Part shown: positions 43,701 to 58,700 of the stretch, one piece after another
How the letters are laid out: each line of letters opens with the position of its first letter
Numbering within the stretch: the first letter of the stretch is position 1
NCBI RefSeq assembly: GCF_963676685.1
Contig: NC_092346.1
Location: forward strand, 90,740,255 to 90,804,254
Reading direction: 5' to 3'
Source of the DNA: Mytilus edulis
Lineage: Eukaryota; Mollusca; Bivalvia; Mytilida; Mytilidae
DNA: 64,000 nucleotides
Position numbers and translations under genes: made by a program
Notes under the pieces: generated by a model
What the model was told of the DNA's origin: nothing
Seen by the model: the letters and a program-made list of their open reading frames with translations, nothing else
The model's database searches: none

Positions 43701-46700
43701 CATTTTTCAAACAAGTAAATAGATAGAACAAAATATGAAATATATAGCTACACATATACGTAATAATCAACAAGTAATACAATAAATAAACGGTTATAAA
43801 ATAGCATTCATGGTGTATCTGAGCGAACATTTCACTGAATGTTTTATTGCTGCCGTCTTTGACGTGAATATGAGTTGGGAAATTATAATTTTTTTATTTG
43901 CAACTGTTATGAAAATACAGCAGTAAAGTATGTTTAGAATAACGAAGTATTGTTTAAAATATTGTTTTGATATGTATTGAACTTATTCGACTTTCTAACA
44001 CGCCACAATAACTTAAGGAAATATTTAAAATGACATCAATAAAAATGTGGGCTTATTTTTCTTTTAAATGCATTTATTTGTATTTTCAAATTATATAATT
44101 TAAAATTCCTTGCCTAGATTAATCCAGTGAAGAAAAGTTATGTTTTCAAAGCTCTACTTGTGCATTTTTAGAACTGTATCAAAACAGGAAAACAAAGAGA
44201 GATGTTTTAAAGTAACAGTTTCAAATACAATAGGTATGTGCAGCTTAAATTACCCGTACGAAAAACATGACACGTACTCCAGCTGGAAAGTAGCCGTACT
44301 GAGAACCGTACTTATAATAATCATTTGGACTTTTCTTTGAATGTCTTATAATGGATAACCCGGCTGGACTTTCAGCGAAATTAGCCGTAAACCGGCTCGA
44401 AATATTTAAATTAGCAGGAGTCCGGTTCAGAAAGTCCAGCTGGACTTTCATAAAAGTACGTCTGAAAAAATCCAGCCGGCATTTCTGGCAAAAATATGGC
44501 CTCTATAAAGTTCAGCTGGACTTTACAAAGTCCGGCTGATCTTTAAGAAGTCCAGCTGAACTTATAAAAGTTCAGCTGGACTTCAAAAAGTTCTGTTTGA
44601 CCTTTAAAGATGATCTCAGCAGGGGCTGATCCACAAAAAATTAGGGGGGAGGGGGTTCCACCCCCACAGAACCCTCCCTCTTGATTACTTCTGCTTAGTT
44701 TTTCTTTAGATGGTGGATTCTTCTGATTTGATATGCATCCCTTGTTATAATCTGAAAAAAAACAAAAAAACAGATGGCATTATGCATATACGTACTGCTT
44801 ATTTCTTTTTCTTTTTTCTACTGTCTTGCTGGCAAAATTAAGAAACGGGAATTGTGAAGCTAAATGCTTACTCCTAAAAGTGTGTGGTTATAATTATCAT
44901 GATTATATATTAAGACTAAATAAATTTAAAGTGCATAAAATAAAGTAAAGCTTTGAAAATCACTCAAACTGAAATATTTTGCATAATTAAGTATTTAATG
45001 TAGTTTTTTTTAATTCTTTTTACTCTTCAAAAATAAAAATTAAGCTAATATATATTTATAATGTTGTAATCATTTCATTAATATGTTGAAGAAAAAAGAA
45101 CATATCAGATTGTACTTACCAGAATATGCAATCCAAAATACATGCAAACAGCAATCTTCCTAAATTGAAATTGATGCCAGTCAGAAGGATCCATTGATCT
45201 TCTCTAATATAATGTGAAAAGAACAAACATTTGCTTTAATCCAATGTAAATTTCTCATTTTGTTTAAGAAAGAAGACACATCTTCCTGTTTATTCCAAAT
45301 TCAAATTTTGTTGTATTGCAATACATGAGGTTGTTTGAGGAGCTGTGAAAAAATTTCTTCTTATGACTTCTTGCATATGTCTTAATTTTAAATATGTGAT
45401 ATATATTAAAAAAAAGAAAATCAATTATTAATTTGTTCAATGAAGAAATGTTTAATAAAAGGGATAATTATTGCAGATATATGTATTTAGAAATGTGTTA
45501 TCCTTCAAATGGCCCCATGATCAACCTCTGTGTAGATGCTACTTCCTGTGACCTGTCCAGACTGGGGTTAATTGAAAACAGATGGCACTCTCTACAAGAC
45601 AATAATACTGCTATTAAATCACTGTTATGGTTCAAGTTTCTTATTGATATTAATTTAAAGAATGATGATAATTATTTATTTTATGCATTCATCTAATTAA
45701 ATATAAATATACTAGAAAATGTATAAATTTAACCTATTAATAGATGTAATTTTGCTAGGGGTTTTATTTCATGAAAAAGTAAAAATGTTAAATAATTGTT
45801 GAAAACATATTAACTGAGATATAATTCAATCAAAATTATATCACCTATATTAAATTTCAATTTTCCATTTACAGTCTATTTTAAATATTTTATAATGGAA
45901 TTGAAAGTTTATGGGGAAAAGATCACATCTGACAGTTTGATCTTAAAGTATATTGTAAAAAAATATGATATCATTATTATAACTTGCAAATTTTCATTTA
46001 TAACTCTTTTCCATTTTGAAAGAAATTGTTCCTTTCAAAAACAGAATCCTAGTGACAAACTTTTTATTTCTGTAAGGGCAGATTTGGCTGATGAAAATAT
46101 TCTAAGTCTTAATTCCTGCTCATAAATGACTGTAAAATTTTCTAAGACAAAAATCCTGCTGATCATTCTACAGAAAGAATAATTTCCCTCAAAAGTCCAG
46201 CCGTGTTTATTTTCTTGTCAGAATTACAAAAAGTGCGGTTGGACTTTTAAGAAAATACCGGCTGGCAAATAACTGAAGTATAAGAAAAAGTACGTGTACG
46301 GCTCAAGTCAGACTGGACTTTTCAAAGTCAGACTGGAATACGTCTCAAGTCCAGCTGAAGTCCAGTTGAACTCCTGTTGAAATTTTCGTACGGGTTTACT
46401 CACAATTTGAATCTTAATAAAAACAATGGTATGCATTCGTTTTGGTTTGTAAATATAATCTTTTGCACTTTTATATAAAAATTACAAAATGTGGTATGAT
46501 TACCAATGAGACAAATCTCCACCAGAGACCAAATGACAACTATAGGTCACTGTATGTCCTCCGATGAGGAAAAGTCCATACAGCATAGTAAACTCTAAAG
46601 ACCTTGAAATGATATGTTTAACATTTATGTACAAAACACGGGACATAAAAGAAATATGATATATATCAGTATGCTTCTTTTTTTATGTAATGTTGAATAT

Positions 46701-49700
46701 CTAATTTTCTGAAGTTATATTAAGATTGAGTTTTACTTTTTGAGACTTTTCTCTATCTCCTGCATGTATTTAAAAAAAACAAAGACAGTTTGTAAAATTC
46801 CTTAAAACAAAATTGTGTACAAGTTAAAACACCAGATACATTGTTGCCTGGTACGGGTTAACAAACTATCATACTACATGTATGTTAAAAATCATGTGTC
46901 ATTTTATTGTTTTACATATAAGACATATTTGACTGATTTTAGATCCTTGTGTTCCTGTATACTGTATGAATAATGGTGAATGTCAAATAAACAATGGACA
47001 AGGGGAGTGCATATGTCCTTCAGGATTCACAGGGGGGAAATGTGAAAATGGTAAGAAGGAATTATTGTTCGATTAACCATGTCTGCAAAATATGCATCTG
47101 ACAATGTTAAGTTTGTATTAAGTACGGTAACATGTGCGGATATACACGAACACCAAGAACACCAAGATCTATGGGAAATATCAATGTATCACTGGAAGGG
47201 TTTATTCCTTCTATTTCTACATATTAAAATCTGGAATGTATGCATGTGTGTACATAGAACCCTTCATTTTTTTCGGAGCACCCCTTGCAAGCTGTGAGGG
47301 TACAGTGGAATCCGTGTATACTCCAAATATGGATTCATGAAGATGTGTCACTAACATATTGATAACAATTTAAACCAGGACAAGTGTTCTAATAAAATAC
47401 CAGAGATGTGTATGGCAGGGTGAACATCACCCGTTCTGATGTACTGAAATTTAAAGCGCTCCAATTCAGAATGAACAGGGTACCTTCAGCACTTTAGCCA
47501 TCAGAGAATACACCACCATATTGACGTTTCGTTTTAAAGTGTTTTCATTGGTTTAAACAACACTATATAGAACAAATCTCTATGAAAATTTCTATACAAA
47601 TTACATTTATTAAACAGTGCCCCAGGTTGTGTCGTCATTAAAAGGTTGTATATCAAGTTTCAATTACCGAAATCAGTTGATAAATTTAAAATTCGAACAC
47701 ATCGACTGCTTCATGTAAAAAAAACTTGGATACTAATATAAAATACCCATCAAAGCAGTTATTGGAATTTACAGATTAGAATAGCCCTAGACCACAATGA
47801 AATTCAAAAATAGTCTTTAGTTGATTCCTTGCTTAATTTCAACAAGGCTTTTATCAAAATTGTTTTATTTTATTTTTTAAAACCAATGACTTATAAGATA
47901 ATAGAAACTTTGTTTTAGATCTTTATGTTTCATGGTCTGCATTTGGTTGTTATCTAGAAAATTATGTCAACTTTCACCAAAATTTTACTATTTGTCCTGA
48001 AAAATTGCTAGTAAGAGAAGAAACATTTTAAGAAAAGCATGACAATTTTTTTTGTATTTCACCTTCTCAGCTCACTTTGCTGATGATCTTTAAAAGTGGG
48101 GAACATATTTTTCTTAGATAATAGCATTGTTCACTAACTGTTATGTGAATTGCTGAGGTGTAAAATGTTTTAATGAAATATAATATTTATTTGATTTTGT
48201 ATTTCAGTTAAATCAGAAAAAGTAACAGCAGTAAATCTAGGTGTAATAAATCCGGCAGTAAGTTGTAGGAATTTTAATTACTAACATGCACATTTTTCTA
48301 GTATAATTTTATCAGTAATATACTTTTATTTGCGTATACAAAGTCATGAGCTTGCAGATCAGTGGCTATCATTGGTTTGTGTCTGTCAAACTTGCTTTTA
48401 GTCAATTGTTTTGTTATTAATTTGGCTGTTAGTGTTCTCAATTGATTTTATTTTTACTGAATTTAATTAATATATATCACCTTCAATATTGATATATTTA
48501 CCATAAAATAACTATTAATAAATGGACTAAATAAAGAGACGCAGTGTTATGAAAATAGGCAATAAGACAACTATTAACCAGAGACTATAGAACATTAATG
48601 TTAACAATTGCTTCATCTGCAAAATTATGTTGTGGTCATAACAAACATTTTATCATTATATTACAACCTACTAGTAGCAAAACATTAACAATATTAAGTT
48701 GTAGCTTTTTCATGTTTTATTACTCTTCAGCAAGAACTACCTCATTTTACAAGGACAGCTGTCCCTAAGATTATCATATGTGTACAGGATATGCCATGCC
48801 ATATACCATTGACAGTTACCGATCCTAGTGGGAAAAAGTAGGTATTATGTATAGGCCTTCATGTTTCTGCATTCAAACGATTTTTTATATCTACATGTAA
48901 GGTTATAGATAACAGCCATGGTATAAATGTTTTGTTTGATTGGTCTCATCTCTCCTTTAATTTGTTCTGCTTTCTACTCTTTTTACCCTTGAAGGAATAA
49001 AACCACTTATCCAAAACGCATTTGTTTTTTATGTAAAATTATGCTATTATAAGCGTTCATAACTATTTTGTAATAGATTCAAATAAAGTGTCAGTTATGT
49101 CATAGTTCTATCATTAATCGTAATAAGGGGTTGCCACTTTCCAACCTTCAATCAAATTTGTTGAAAGTCACTTGGTAATTTTGGCTGCAAAAAGGGTAGG
49201 CCAACAAGACATAGAAATAAATATTTATTAATCTTCTAAATGTTTTGAGATTTTAACATTTGAAGCAAGAAAGAAAAGTACTCTTCTGTTATGTTATGTG
49301 CGTAAGTTACATTTTTTAACTAACCCGAACTAGTTAGGTTAAACAATAATGTGTGAAGAACTATAATACTTATCATTTCAATGGTAAAGGGTGAGTTTCA
49401 TGCAGTCTGTCAGTTTGTTTATCCATGGCTCAAAATTGTTAAATACAGTTTTGTTTTGTAAATGATATTGGTAAGACATTATGTTTGAAAGACACTTTAA
49501 CTGTAGGTATACATGTTAAATGTTTGTAGACCATCGGTCAAGTATGGCAAAGTAGACCCAGGAATAGATACGGAAAAGCCTAAGCTTACACCTATCAATG
49601 GAACAAAGGATTTTACTACTGATATTACAATTACACCACAGGAACCAGGGACTAAAAGTCTTTGTGTGCAGACCGAGACATCATTGGGGTAAGTTTAGCT

Positions 49701-52700
49701 CTTTTCTTGGATTTTTCATGGTTCATTGATCACTTTTTGTCATACTTGCATTTTGAGTAGTTATTTTTTCTGTTTTCTAAGGGAGTCGGATGTTGTACTA
49801 TCCTTTATTTTTGTAATTAACTTTATCCCTCTTTCTAAAAGGTTTATAACACATTATTCTGTCATAATCAGTTCAGCATATCAGTTTATTTTAGTTAACC
49901 TAACTTCGTCATTCAAACCATGCATGTTTTCAATTCAGATTGATCCTTAATCACATTTATTAATTTTACTTTTCGATAACATTATGACAAATTGCATTTT
50001 TTTATGGACAATTAAATTTCCATATCCAGCATGTACAGTACCTGATTTTAAGAAATGTGCCAATTTATTTTGTAGCATGAACGTAGATGAAATTTGCTAC
50101 CAGATTCAAACTTCAGGTAATTATTCAGATAATATAAGAACTTATAACATAAGGATATGTATGCACCAAGTTCCACATTGTGCACATGTATTATTTCCAA
50201 ATATGTCGCATGTACTCTGCTGTTTGGCCATAAATGAAAGGTTAATCGAACAGCAACAATCCAACGAATTATAAGCAGTTTACTCAGGTTTTTTCGGGAA
50301 TGTCTACTCTATATGTATCAGCCATTCAAAAATAGGTTATTCAAGCATGATGAGTACAACTTAGAAATGCCATTAAAAAAAATGTAGAACCCTGCAGAAT
50401 ATTCAGAACTGAAAGTCCCTAATCCAAATGCAAATGACGAATAGGTAACAACTGTCATAATCCTGACTTGGAACGGGCATTTTCTTATATAGATTAAACA
50501 AAGAGACATAATAGGTAAAAATGTAAAAAATAGAGATACATAAGTCAACATTGTCAACATTGTGTTATAATCTTAATCAATATAAAAACACACAAATCTG
50601 ACAACCAGGAAAAACAAAAAAAAACATTTGCAAAAGCGAAAGACAAAAAAACATTTTCTTTTTAATTAAAGAGATTAACCTTTCTCATTCCTTATAAAAC
50701 CTTTCCCTGTAATTTAAGTTAACCTGTATAAAACAAGTACTTACCGTAGCCTCTACATGTGTGCAATCTGTAAACCATCTTTTATTTTGACAGCTTTTTT
50801 TGCAAGTTTGATTAAAAATTTACTCTTGTTTTAGTTAAACAAAGTTTAGTTTAACACTGTTGGAAAAATGATGAAAAATCAAGCTTAAACTTACAACAAA
50901 GACTCTACAAGCTTTACTTAAAGCAGATAACAAGACAAAAAATTTGGACCAGTTTCATCATTTAAATGTCAGATTTTTAGAGACCACAATTAGTATTAGA
51001 AATTAATACATGTTCAAATCAAGATTATTTTCTTTTAGTCCTTTTCTTATGTGTCATACAATCTTAAATGCACAAAAAGCCATTTGAACAAATAAATGCA
51101 CTTTATAAAGCTTTATTGCATAAATTGATCAATCATTGGAATAAGTTGGTTTACAGCTTTCCAACATTCAAAGCTTGTTTTCCACATCCTTGTAATATTG
51201 TGTTGTTATCCTTTGTTGTAAATGTCTAACCAAGTTCAATTTACAGGGTCTAATTCAAGTAAGTTTATAAGGCGTAATAAGTTTGTTGTGACGTGTGATT
51301 TTGAATACATGGGTATCAATTGCTATGCAATTAATTTAACTCTAGCTCTTTACGAAAATTAGGGATATAGTATTTCACAATTTTCAAATAATTGTGAAAT
51401 TTTTATGTTTTATTCATTTTCATAGGAAAAGATTGATTGCAATGGCAAAACACTAGAAAAGAATGTTTAAATGGCCACTATCTTCTTGTATTTTGTCCTA
51501 TGGCAGTCAGTCAGTCAATAGACAATATCATTCATTTCTTAGTTTTTTGATATGTGAAATGAGATTTTGCCTATGATGGGTTGAAGACCCAGTTTACATG
51601 ATTGACTACATGAAAATTATAAATGTGTCTTTAATTTTTAACAAAATTTTATCAAGCATTGCCAGCTTACAGAGATAATAAGCTACAGTAAATACTAGTT
51701 CATGATAATTGATACCTAAACATTTTTTACATGATATATATTATATGTGTAGCTAGTGCTTCAGTTCAAATTGACTTTGACTTAGATTTGATTAGGTTTT
51801 ATGTGCGTTACTAATTTATCAGAAGCCTACATGATGATTTCTAAAAAAATTCTCAACACATAATAAACAATTCAATAACATTTAGGTCACCATGACCTGC
51901 ATTTTCTGTTAAAATGATATTCGGAAACCTATACATTAAGATTAATCCCTTGATGGAATATCTAGTTATTCCACTGCTAATAATGTTTCTTGATAGTTGA
52001 AAGCCAACTGGTTAAACTTTTCAGAATTTGAAGAAACATATCTGTGTGTCACATGTATATGCCCTCTCGGTAGTCTCAACTAAATGTTTTTAAACTTATA
52101 TAGAATGCTTATTACCCACAAAGCACCGACCAAGTTTAAATTTGGTGGCGTCACGTATACCTGTTTAGAGTTATGTCCCTTTACCCAATGGAAAAATAGC
52201 TGAATGTTCCGTTACTTAAATTTTCCTCAACCAAATGTTATGATTCGTTTACACAATACTTAGTACTACATGATACAGATTAAGTTTGAATTTTTGTGGC
52301 GTCGCTTTCCTGTTCTAGAGTTCTGCCACTTTACAAATTGAAAAATTACTGAGTTATGTCAATCTATAATATTATATTCAAGCAGAGGCATCATGTGTGT
52401 CTCATGGAGACATTATCGATTAATTTTCATATATATCTTTTGTAAAATCAATAAAGTAATTTATAAAATACTTTATGGCCTTCCGCAAAGTTGAATATTT
52501 CTGTGATTCATACATTTTTTTTTTGCTTAAGTGAAATTCAGACAAAATGATAAATGCACTTTCACATGAGTATAGTTAATTGTTGAGCATATTGGTTTGG
52601 AGTGGTTATATATTTTTTTAATTTGGTTCCATCCTTCAACATGTTAAAACATTGAAAACATAACCGTTGTGCAAAAATGTCCAAGATGACAGAAATAGTT

Positions 52701-55700
52701 TAAGAAGATTTTGTAGTCGTACCTTTTTGATATATATATTATGATTTTATTCTACCTAGCCCATTTTAACAACATTTCTCATAAATATTCGTTTGCCCCT
52801 TTAAGAATGCTCAAAACAATAATAAAGAAAGCTGTATGATAAAAAGTTCAAGGAACTTTCGTTTTAGGTTTAGATTTATGATTGTATCTGTCTTCGCTCT
52901 CTACTTGATTACACATTGGAAATGGTTTTAAAAAAAAGCTATGTTCCTTAGTAGTGCTAATTGACCTGGTATAATTTGCGTGGGAATTTTTCTTAAATAT
53001 ATATCTTGATTTTCAGACTTTAAAAAGATATGACTATTTACTCATATTTTGATTCATTGAGAAAAAAATACTTAGACTTGAGCCATATACTAAAAAAAAT
53101 AACAATTTCAATTGTATATCAGAAAGTTGTATGACATCTGTAAAATTTAAATTATCTCCGTATTTAGTTGAAATATCTTATATATAAATTTTGAATTTGG
53201 TCAGTGGTCTAGATATATGAATATATAAATATTATATTCTAAATTTATTACCATTTGTATCAAGGCTTTTTGACATTCAGATTAACTGTGTTGTTTATAC
53301 AAATTATTTATGCTATGATAATTGATATTTGTAAGGCGTTCTGTATTCATTGTGTATATTGTTCTAAGACAATATTGATTATAAATTGACCATTCAATAT
53401 GATATCTTATTGAATAAAACCAAAAGGTATTATGCATTCATGAAGTCTGATTTACATACTATTTTGTTATTTGCCACACTTTCTAAGTGTTTAACAGTAT
53501 TATTTTTTTCTATAAAAACATCCATAATTTCATGTTTATTACTAGCTTGTTTTGACTTATAAATAAACTTATCATAGATACCAGGACTAATTTTTTTATA
53601 TACGCCAGACGCGCGTTTCGTCTACAAAAGACTCATCAGTGACGCTCGAATCCAAAAAAAGTAAAAAATTCCAAATAAAGTACGAAGTTGAAGAGCATTG
53701 AGGACCAAAATTCCTAAAAGTTTTGCCAAATACAGCTAAGGTAATATATGCCTGAGGTAGAACAGCCTTAGTATTTCAAAAATTCAAAATTTTGTAAACG
53801 GTTAATTTATAAATATAACCATATCAATGATAATTCATGTCAGTACAAAAGTGCTGACTACTGGGCTGGTATAGATATATATATACTGATTTTTTTTTAA
53901 CCCTTATGCTTTTGAAAGATCAATTATGTTATTGAAAAAATGGTTGATTAGGCTATTTTTTTAAGTTCAACCAAGCTCCTTGGAAAAATGGTTTTGTTAA
54001 ATCTGGAATCTAACTATCACTTACAGAAGTTTCATGGCTATATTTTTATTTTAACATATGCATTTTATATTTTAGCAATTAGACCTTCTCCGGGTGGTCA
54101 TGTAAGTGTCAAATAATATTTTTACAAAGTTATACCTACAGAGGGTAGCAGGAATCACCAATCATACTGTACATTACAAATAGAACACAACATAACATAC
54201 AGAATGATATATTGGAAAAACATAATGATTAAACTCATATTCAGTTTTGAACTTTGAATAGTGATTAACTCAAAAATTGCAATTTATTCATTTATATCTC
54301 CAGAAAAAGGCAACCCTTCAAATGATGAACAATGTACAATATAAAAACTTTTAATAATTGAGAAAATTCAATTGGAAAAATTTGTTGCATTTGTAGAAGC
54401 ATTATTAGAATTATAAAAAGAGTAGACTTGTATAAAATTTTACTCCAAGACTTTTGTTACCCATTTTTAAACTGATTTCAATATAAATCTCAATTTATCC
54501 CAAAATCAATCAATAATATCTTCTTTTAGCCAGCTTTTACAGCACCAACAGTAACAGACTCTTCTACACTACTATGTGAGATAGGAGAAATTTGTCATAT
54601 ACCGTTGACTTATGAGGGACTAAAAGGCACTTGGTGAGTGATTTATCTCTTTTGTCTAATGATAAACTTCTCTAATGATAAGCTTGTATAAGCATGTGGT
54701 TATCCTGTCTCGTGATTCAACTGGTGAGTTATTTGCTTCTTTTGTCAAATGTTACACTTGTATAGGCATGTGTTCACCTTGTCTAGTGGAACAATTAGTG
54801 ATTCATGTGTTTATCTTGTCTAGAGAAACAATAAGGGAGTCATGTTTTATCTTGTTTAGAGAAACAATAAGTGAATTATGTGTGTCTTGTCTGGTGCAAC
54901 AATTAGTGAGTCAGGTATAAAAACTTGTCTAGTGAAACAATTAGAGAGTCATATGTCATACTTATATAAAGAAACAATTAGTGAGTTGTATGTTAATCTT
55001 GTCTTGAGAAACAATTAGTGAATCTAATGTTTATCTTGTCTAGTGAAAACATTTTTCGTGATTTTTATGGCCCCGCAACAAAGTTGTCGGTGCCGTATAG
55101 TACTTTCATTGTCCGTAATTCCGTCATTCCGCAACAAACCATCATACGGAGGGTTTTTTCAAACGCCTTCAGATATTAGGCTGATTTTAGGTATGTGAGT
55201 TAACCATGATGAGTAACAGATCAAATTTAAGTTTCTTTCCCCTCCGCTATTTTTTGCCGAAATCACGGCATTTGGACTTTGATAAATTGTTGAAAATCAC
55301 AGTTATACGGAAATTTTTTCTATATGCTTTCAGATATTGGGCTGATTTTTGGTATGTCAGATAACCAGGTTGAGTTAGAAATCAAGTTGAAATTCTTCCG
55401 CTCCGCTAACTTTTGCCAAAATTAAGGGTTTTCACTTTGAAAATTGTTGAAACTCACAGTTATACGGACATTTTTCTATAAGCCCCCAGATTTTAAGCTG
55501 ATTTTGATATGTGAGACTACCATCATGTTTGTGTCCACATGTGTTATTGAAATTGGAGATTTTTCAACTTTTTACGACGGGGTCATTCGTGTCGCTTTGA
55601 CACATCCAGTTTTAAATTTTCATTGACATTTAGCTTTAACATTATAAAAACTTTACACAGTAAAATGATCATGTTCCATGGCTTACATTACTTTCTTTTG

Positions 55701-58700
55701 CTTTGCTAAAATAGCTGCTGACAATTGTTGCTATAGGTATTGAACTTATTTCTGTTACAGTGAAGAAGTAAACGAAATGCCAACACACACAACTGGAGTG
55801 CACATATTTAAACCACCTGTTCAACCCACAGCGGTAGATAAAACGTGTACAACAGAAATAGCTTACAAACCTTCAACAACTGGACCTACAAAACTCTGCT
55901 TTAAACCAGGGTAAAATATTGTACAATAAATTAAATAACTTCATAAACGTCATCTAGTATTGACCTCTGTCTAAACTATGGTAAAGCTTTGGTTGTATGA
56001 ACAATTCCAAATGACGATATGCCGACTGACCGATTCCATTTGTATTAATATTAATTTTACATATTTAAGTGACAAAATTTCAGAAATATTTCATCATGTA
56101 ATAAATGTCGAAAATGGCAAACACTACATAAATTACTATAGTGAAAAAAAAGTAAAAACACAAAAATACTGAACTCCGAGAAAAATTCAAAAAGGACTTC
56201 AAATATTGTCATAAATTGATAAATATTTTCTTCTATTCTTCACATAGATCATATGGAGAAAAACGATGTATAAACATTCAAGGGGAACCAAAAGGAAAAC
56301 AATGTAAGTCAATTTAAAAAAAATAACAAACAAAACAGGTTGATATTACAAACATTTCTATTGTTTAGATCAGGAGTTAACAAACTATTTATCTTGAAAA
56401 ACAAAAGAGATATGTGACACTGTATAGAAAAAAATGAAAATATATTTCCAGAAGAGGTGCTCAGGATATTCTGGGACTCTTGGTATTTTACCTACCACAG
56501 TGAAACGTTAATTCATATCACAAACTTGTCACTGTCATACATATATTTGTTAATGATTGTTAACTATAAATCAATAAATCTATTTTAGTATCAACTCCTT
56601 GCCAAAGTCAACATTGCAAAAATAATGGTGAATGTATCGCAGATAATCAAGGAATTGCAAAATGTGTCTGTACTCTAGGAAAATCTGATGTAGATTGTAG
56701 TCAAGGTAAGAAAGATTACCTATATAATGTTTTTCAGGAACTTTTCCTTATGGCACTATATAATCTTTCCTTTGTACCAAGCATACTTCGTTTACCAAGC
56801 ATAAACATTTCACTGTCAATTTAAATACATTTTGCAAGACTGCGAGAAGTGAACAGTGTGCGGAATAATCCGTCCTTTCTATTACTGAAAACTATGAATA
56901 AAACCATATATATGGTCATACATGTTATATTTGTTTATATGTTTTATGCACAGTGGTGCATTTCAAACAATTGTGTTCTAGATTTCTGTCTTTAGTGTAG
57001 TCAGTTTGTTATTTATTTATTACAGATTCAAGTAACTTTATAACAGACAGAGTAAACAATACAAAGGTTTGTTGAAAAGCTGTATTTTAAAATGGACATC
57101 AAAATATCTTAAATTTTCCTAATATTGTAATTTACTGAATACTTTATAAGTTAGCTGCTGTAAACATCTCTTACACATTTCAATATTTAACATTATACGC
57201 ACTGTGATTTTTAATTCAATATCGTCAGTTACATTAATTTAAAATGAATAACCGTTTGAAACCCATTACAAGAATATCTCATCGTGAAAGTTTGATAAAC
57301 GAACCTATTTTTGTATTGCAGCCTGCCTTTATAGACACAGTACTACCACAGACCGTTGTTTGTTATAAACTGGAGAAATGTACAGTACCATTCGTTGTCA
57401 CCAGTACTGCAGGGTAAATTGTCAATAAAGTTGATGATAAGGAAATAATACCTTTCCTGGAAATCAGATGTTGTTCACCAGGACATTTCAATTTGCAATT
57501 TGAACCCCTCCATTTAATTAATTGATTCAAGCTATTGTTACCTTGTTTAGTTCTTTCAATGGGAAATTTTAAAAAATTATGAAAAAAAACAATCATTTGA
57601 TTTTTGACTAACACCCTTCCCTTTGAAATTTATTTGATAGTTTCATTCCTGAGAAAGGAATTGTAACAACTTAAACAGATACTAGTATTTCTACATCCAG
57701 ATTTATGAGAAGACTGTTTTCTGTTTGATGACATTATATGATAGTGTTGTATACAGATAAGAAAATCTTTAAACTTGTGTTTGATAAGATTTTATCTATA
57801 TGGTAGGGTAGAATACAAAGAAGAAACTCATAAATGTTTAAGGAGACAAAGTCACCTTTAAAATGATTTTGCTTATTCACAGTAGGCTTCCAAAAATTCT
57901 TAAAAACTCCGATCCATACATAGATAAACTCATGTTATGTTCAGTGCTTTCAGTTTAGTTTAAGGATGTACACCTCTGAGGAGCCAAAAATTTCTAGAAT
58001 TAAACTTTTTTTCTTAACCTGATTTTTGGGTTTATAAGACTGTAACAAAATAATCGGTGAAGAAAAAATCATATGGTGGTGCACTTCTTTTTTTGCTACG
58101 GCCCTTTGAAAATGCCCAATTTTGATGATTTTCCCATTTTTCATTGATTTCTACCTATTTTTGGGCTATTATCGAGAAAAAAATCACAGTTCCCCAATTA
58201 AACTTTTTTTCATACTTTCTATAAAAATGAAGTGGACCAATCTGAATAAATTTTACTTACAAAAACTATAGGTAGGTGTTAATATAAGAAAGTTATATCA
58301 TATTTTGACGCTTTTTTGTGTAAAATTTACCATGCTGTCAATTTTGTATCTTTGTGATTTTTCTCAGTTTTAAGAACAAAATGCATATTATTTCAACTTT
58401 TTTGTTATAAATGATTGAAAAAATACATATCTAAGAAATTTGTAAAAAGCAAAATGATATGGGATGTACATGATTCTTGTAAAATCATTTTTTGTATCCC
58501 TCACCCATTTTCTCAAAATATTGGCTAAAAATACTGACTTGATTGGTCGTAAAATTTGAAAACTGGATTACTCAAAAACCATTTATTGTAAATACACAAT
58601 TTTTTCACAGATTTATGTTTGATTATAATATTTTTAAAATTCATTGATATTTTCCACTTCTATCACATGTTTTGGAAATAATTCAAGAACGAGATTTCAA

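Noticed and set aside
45433..46125. Two internal open frames considered as a transposase
   Set aside because: No catalytic or DNA-binding motif visible, short, separated by stops; the element is listed as non-coding or unknown.
47079..47340. Two overlapping open frames after the EGF exon of module 12
   Set aside because: Both lie in the intron, overlap each other in different frames and carry no motif or splice sites consistent with the chain.
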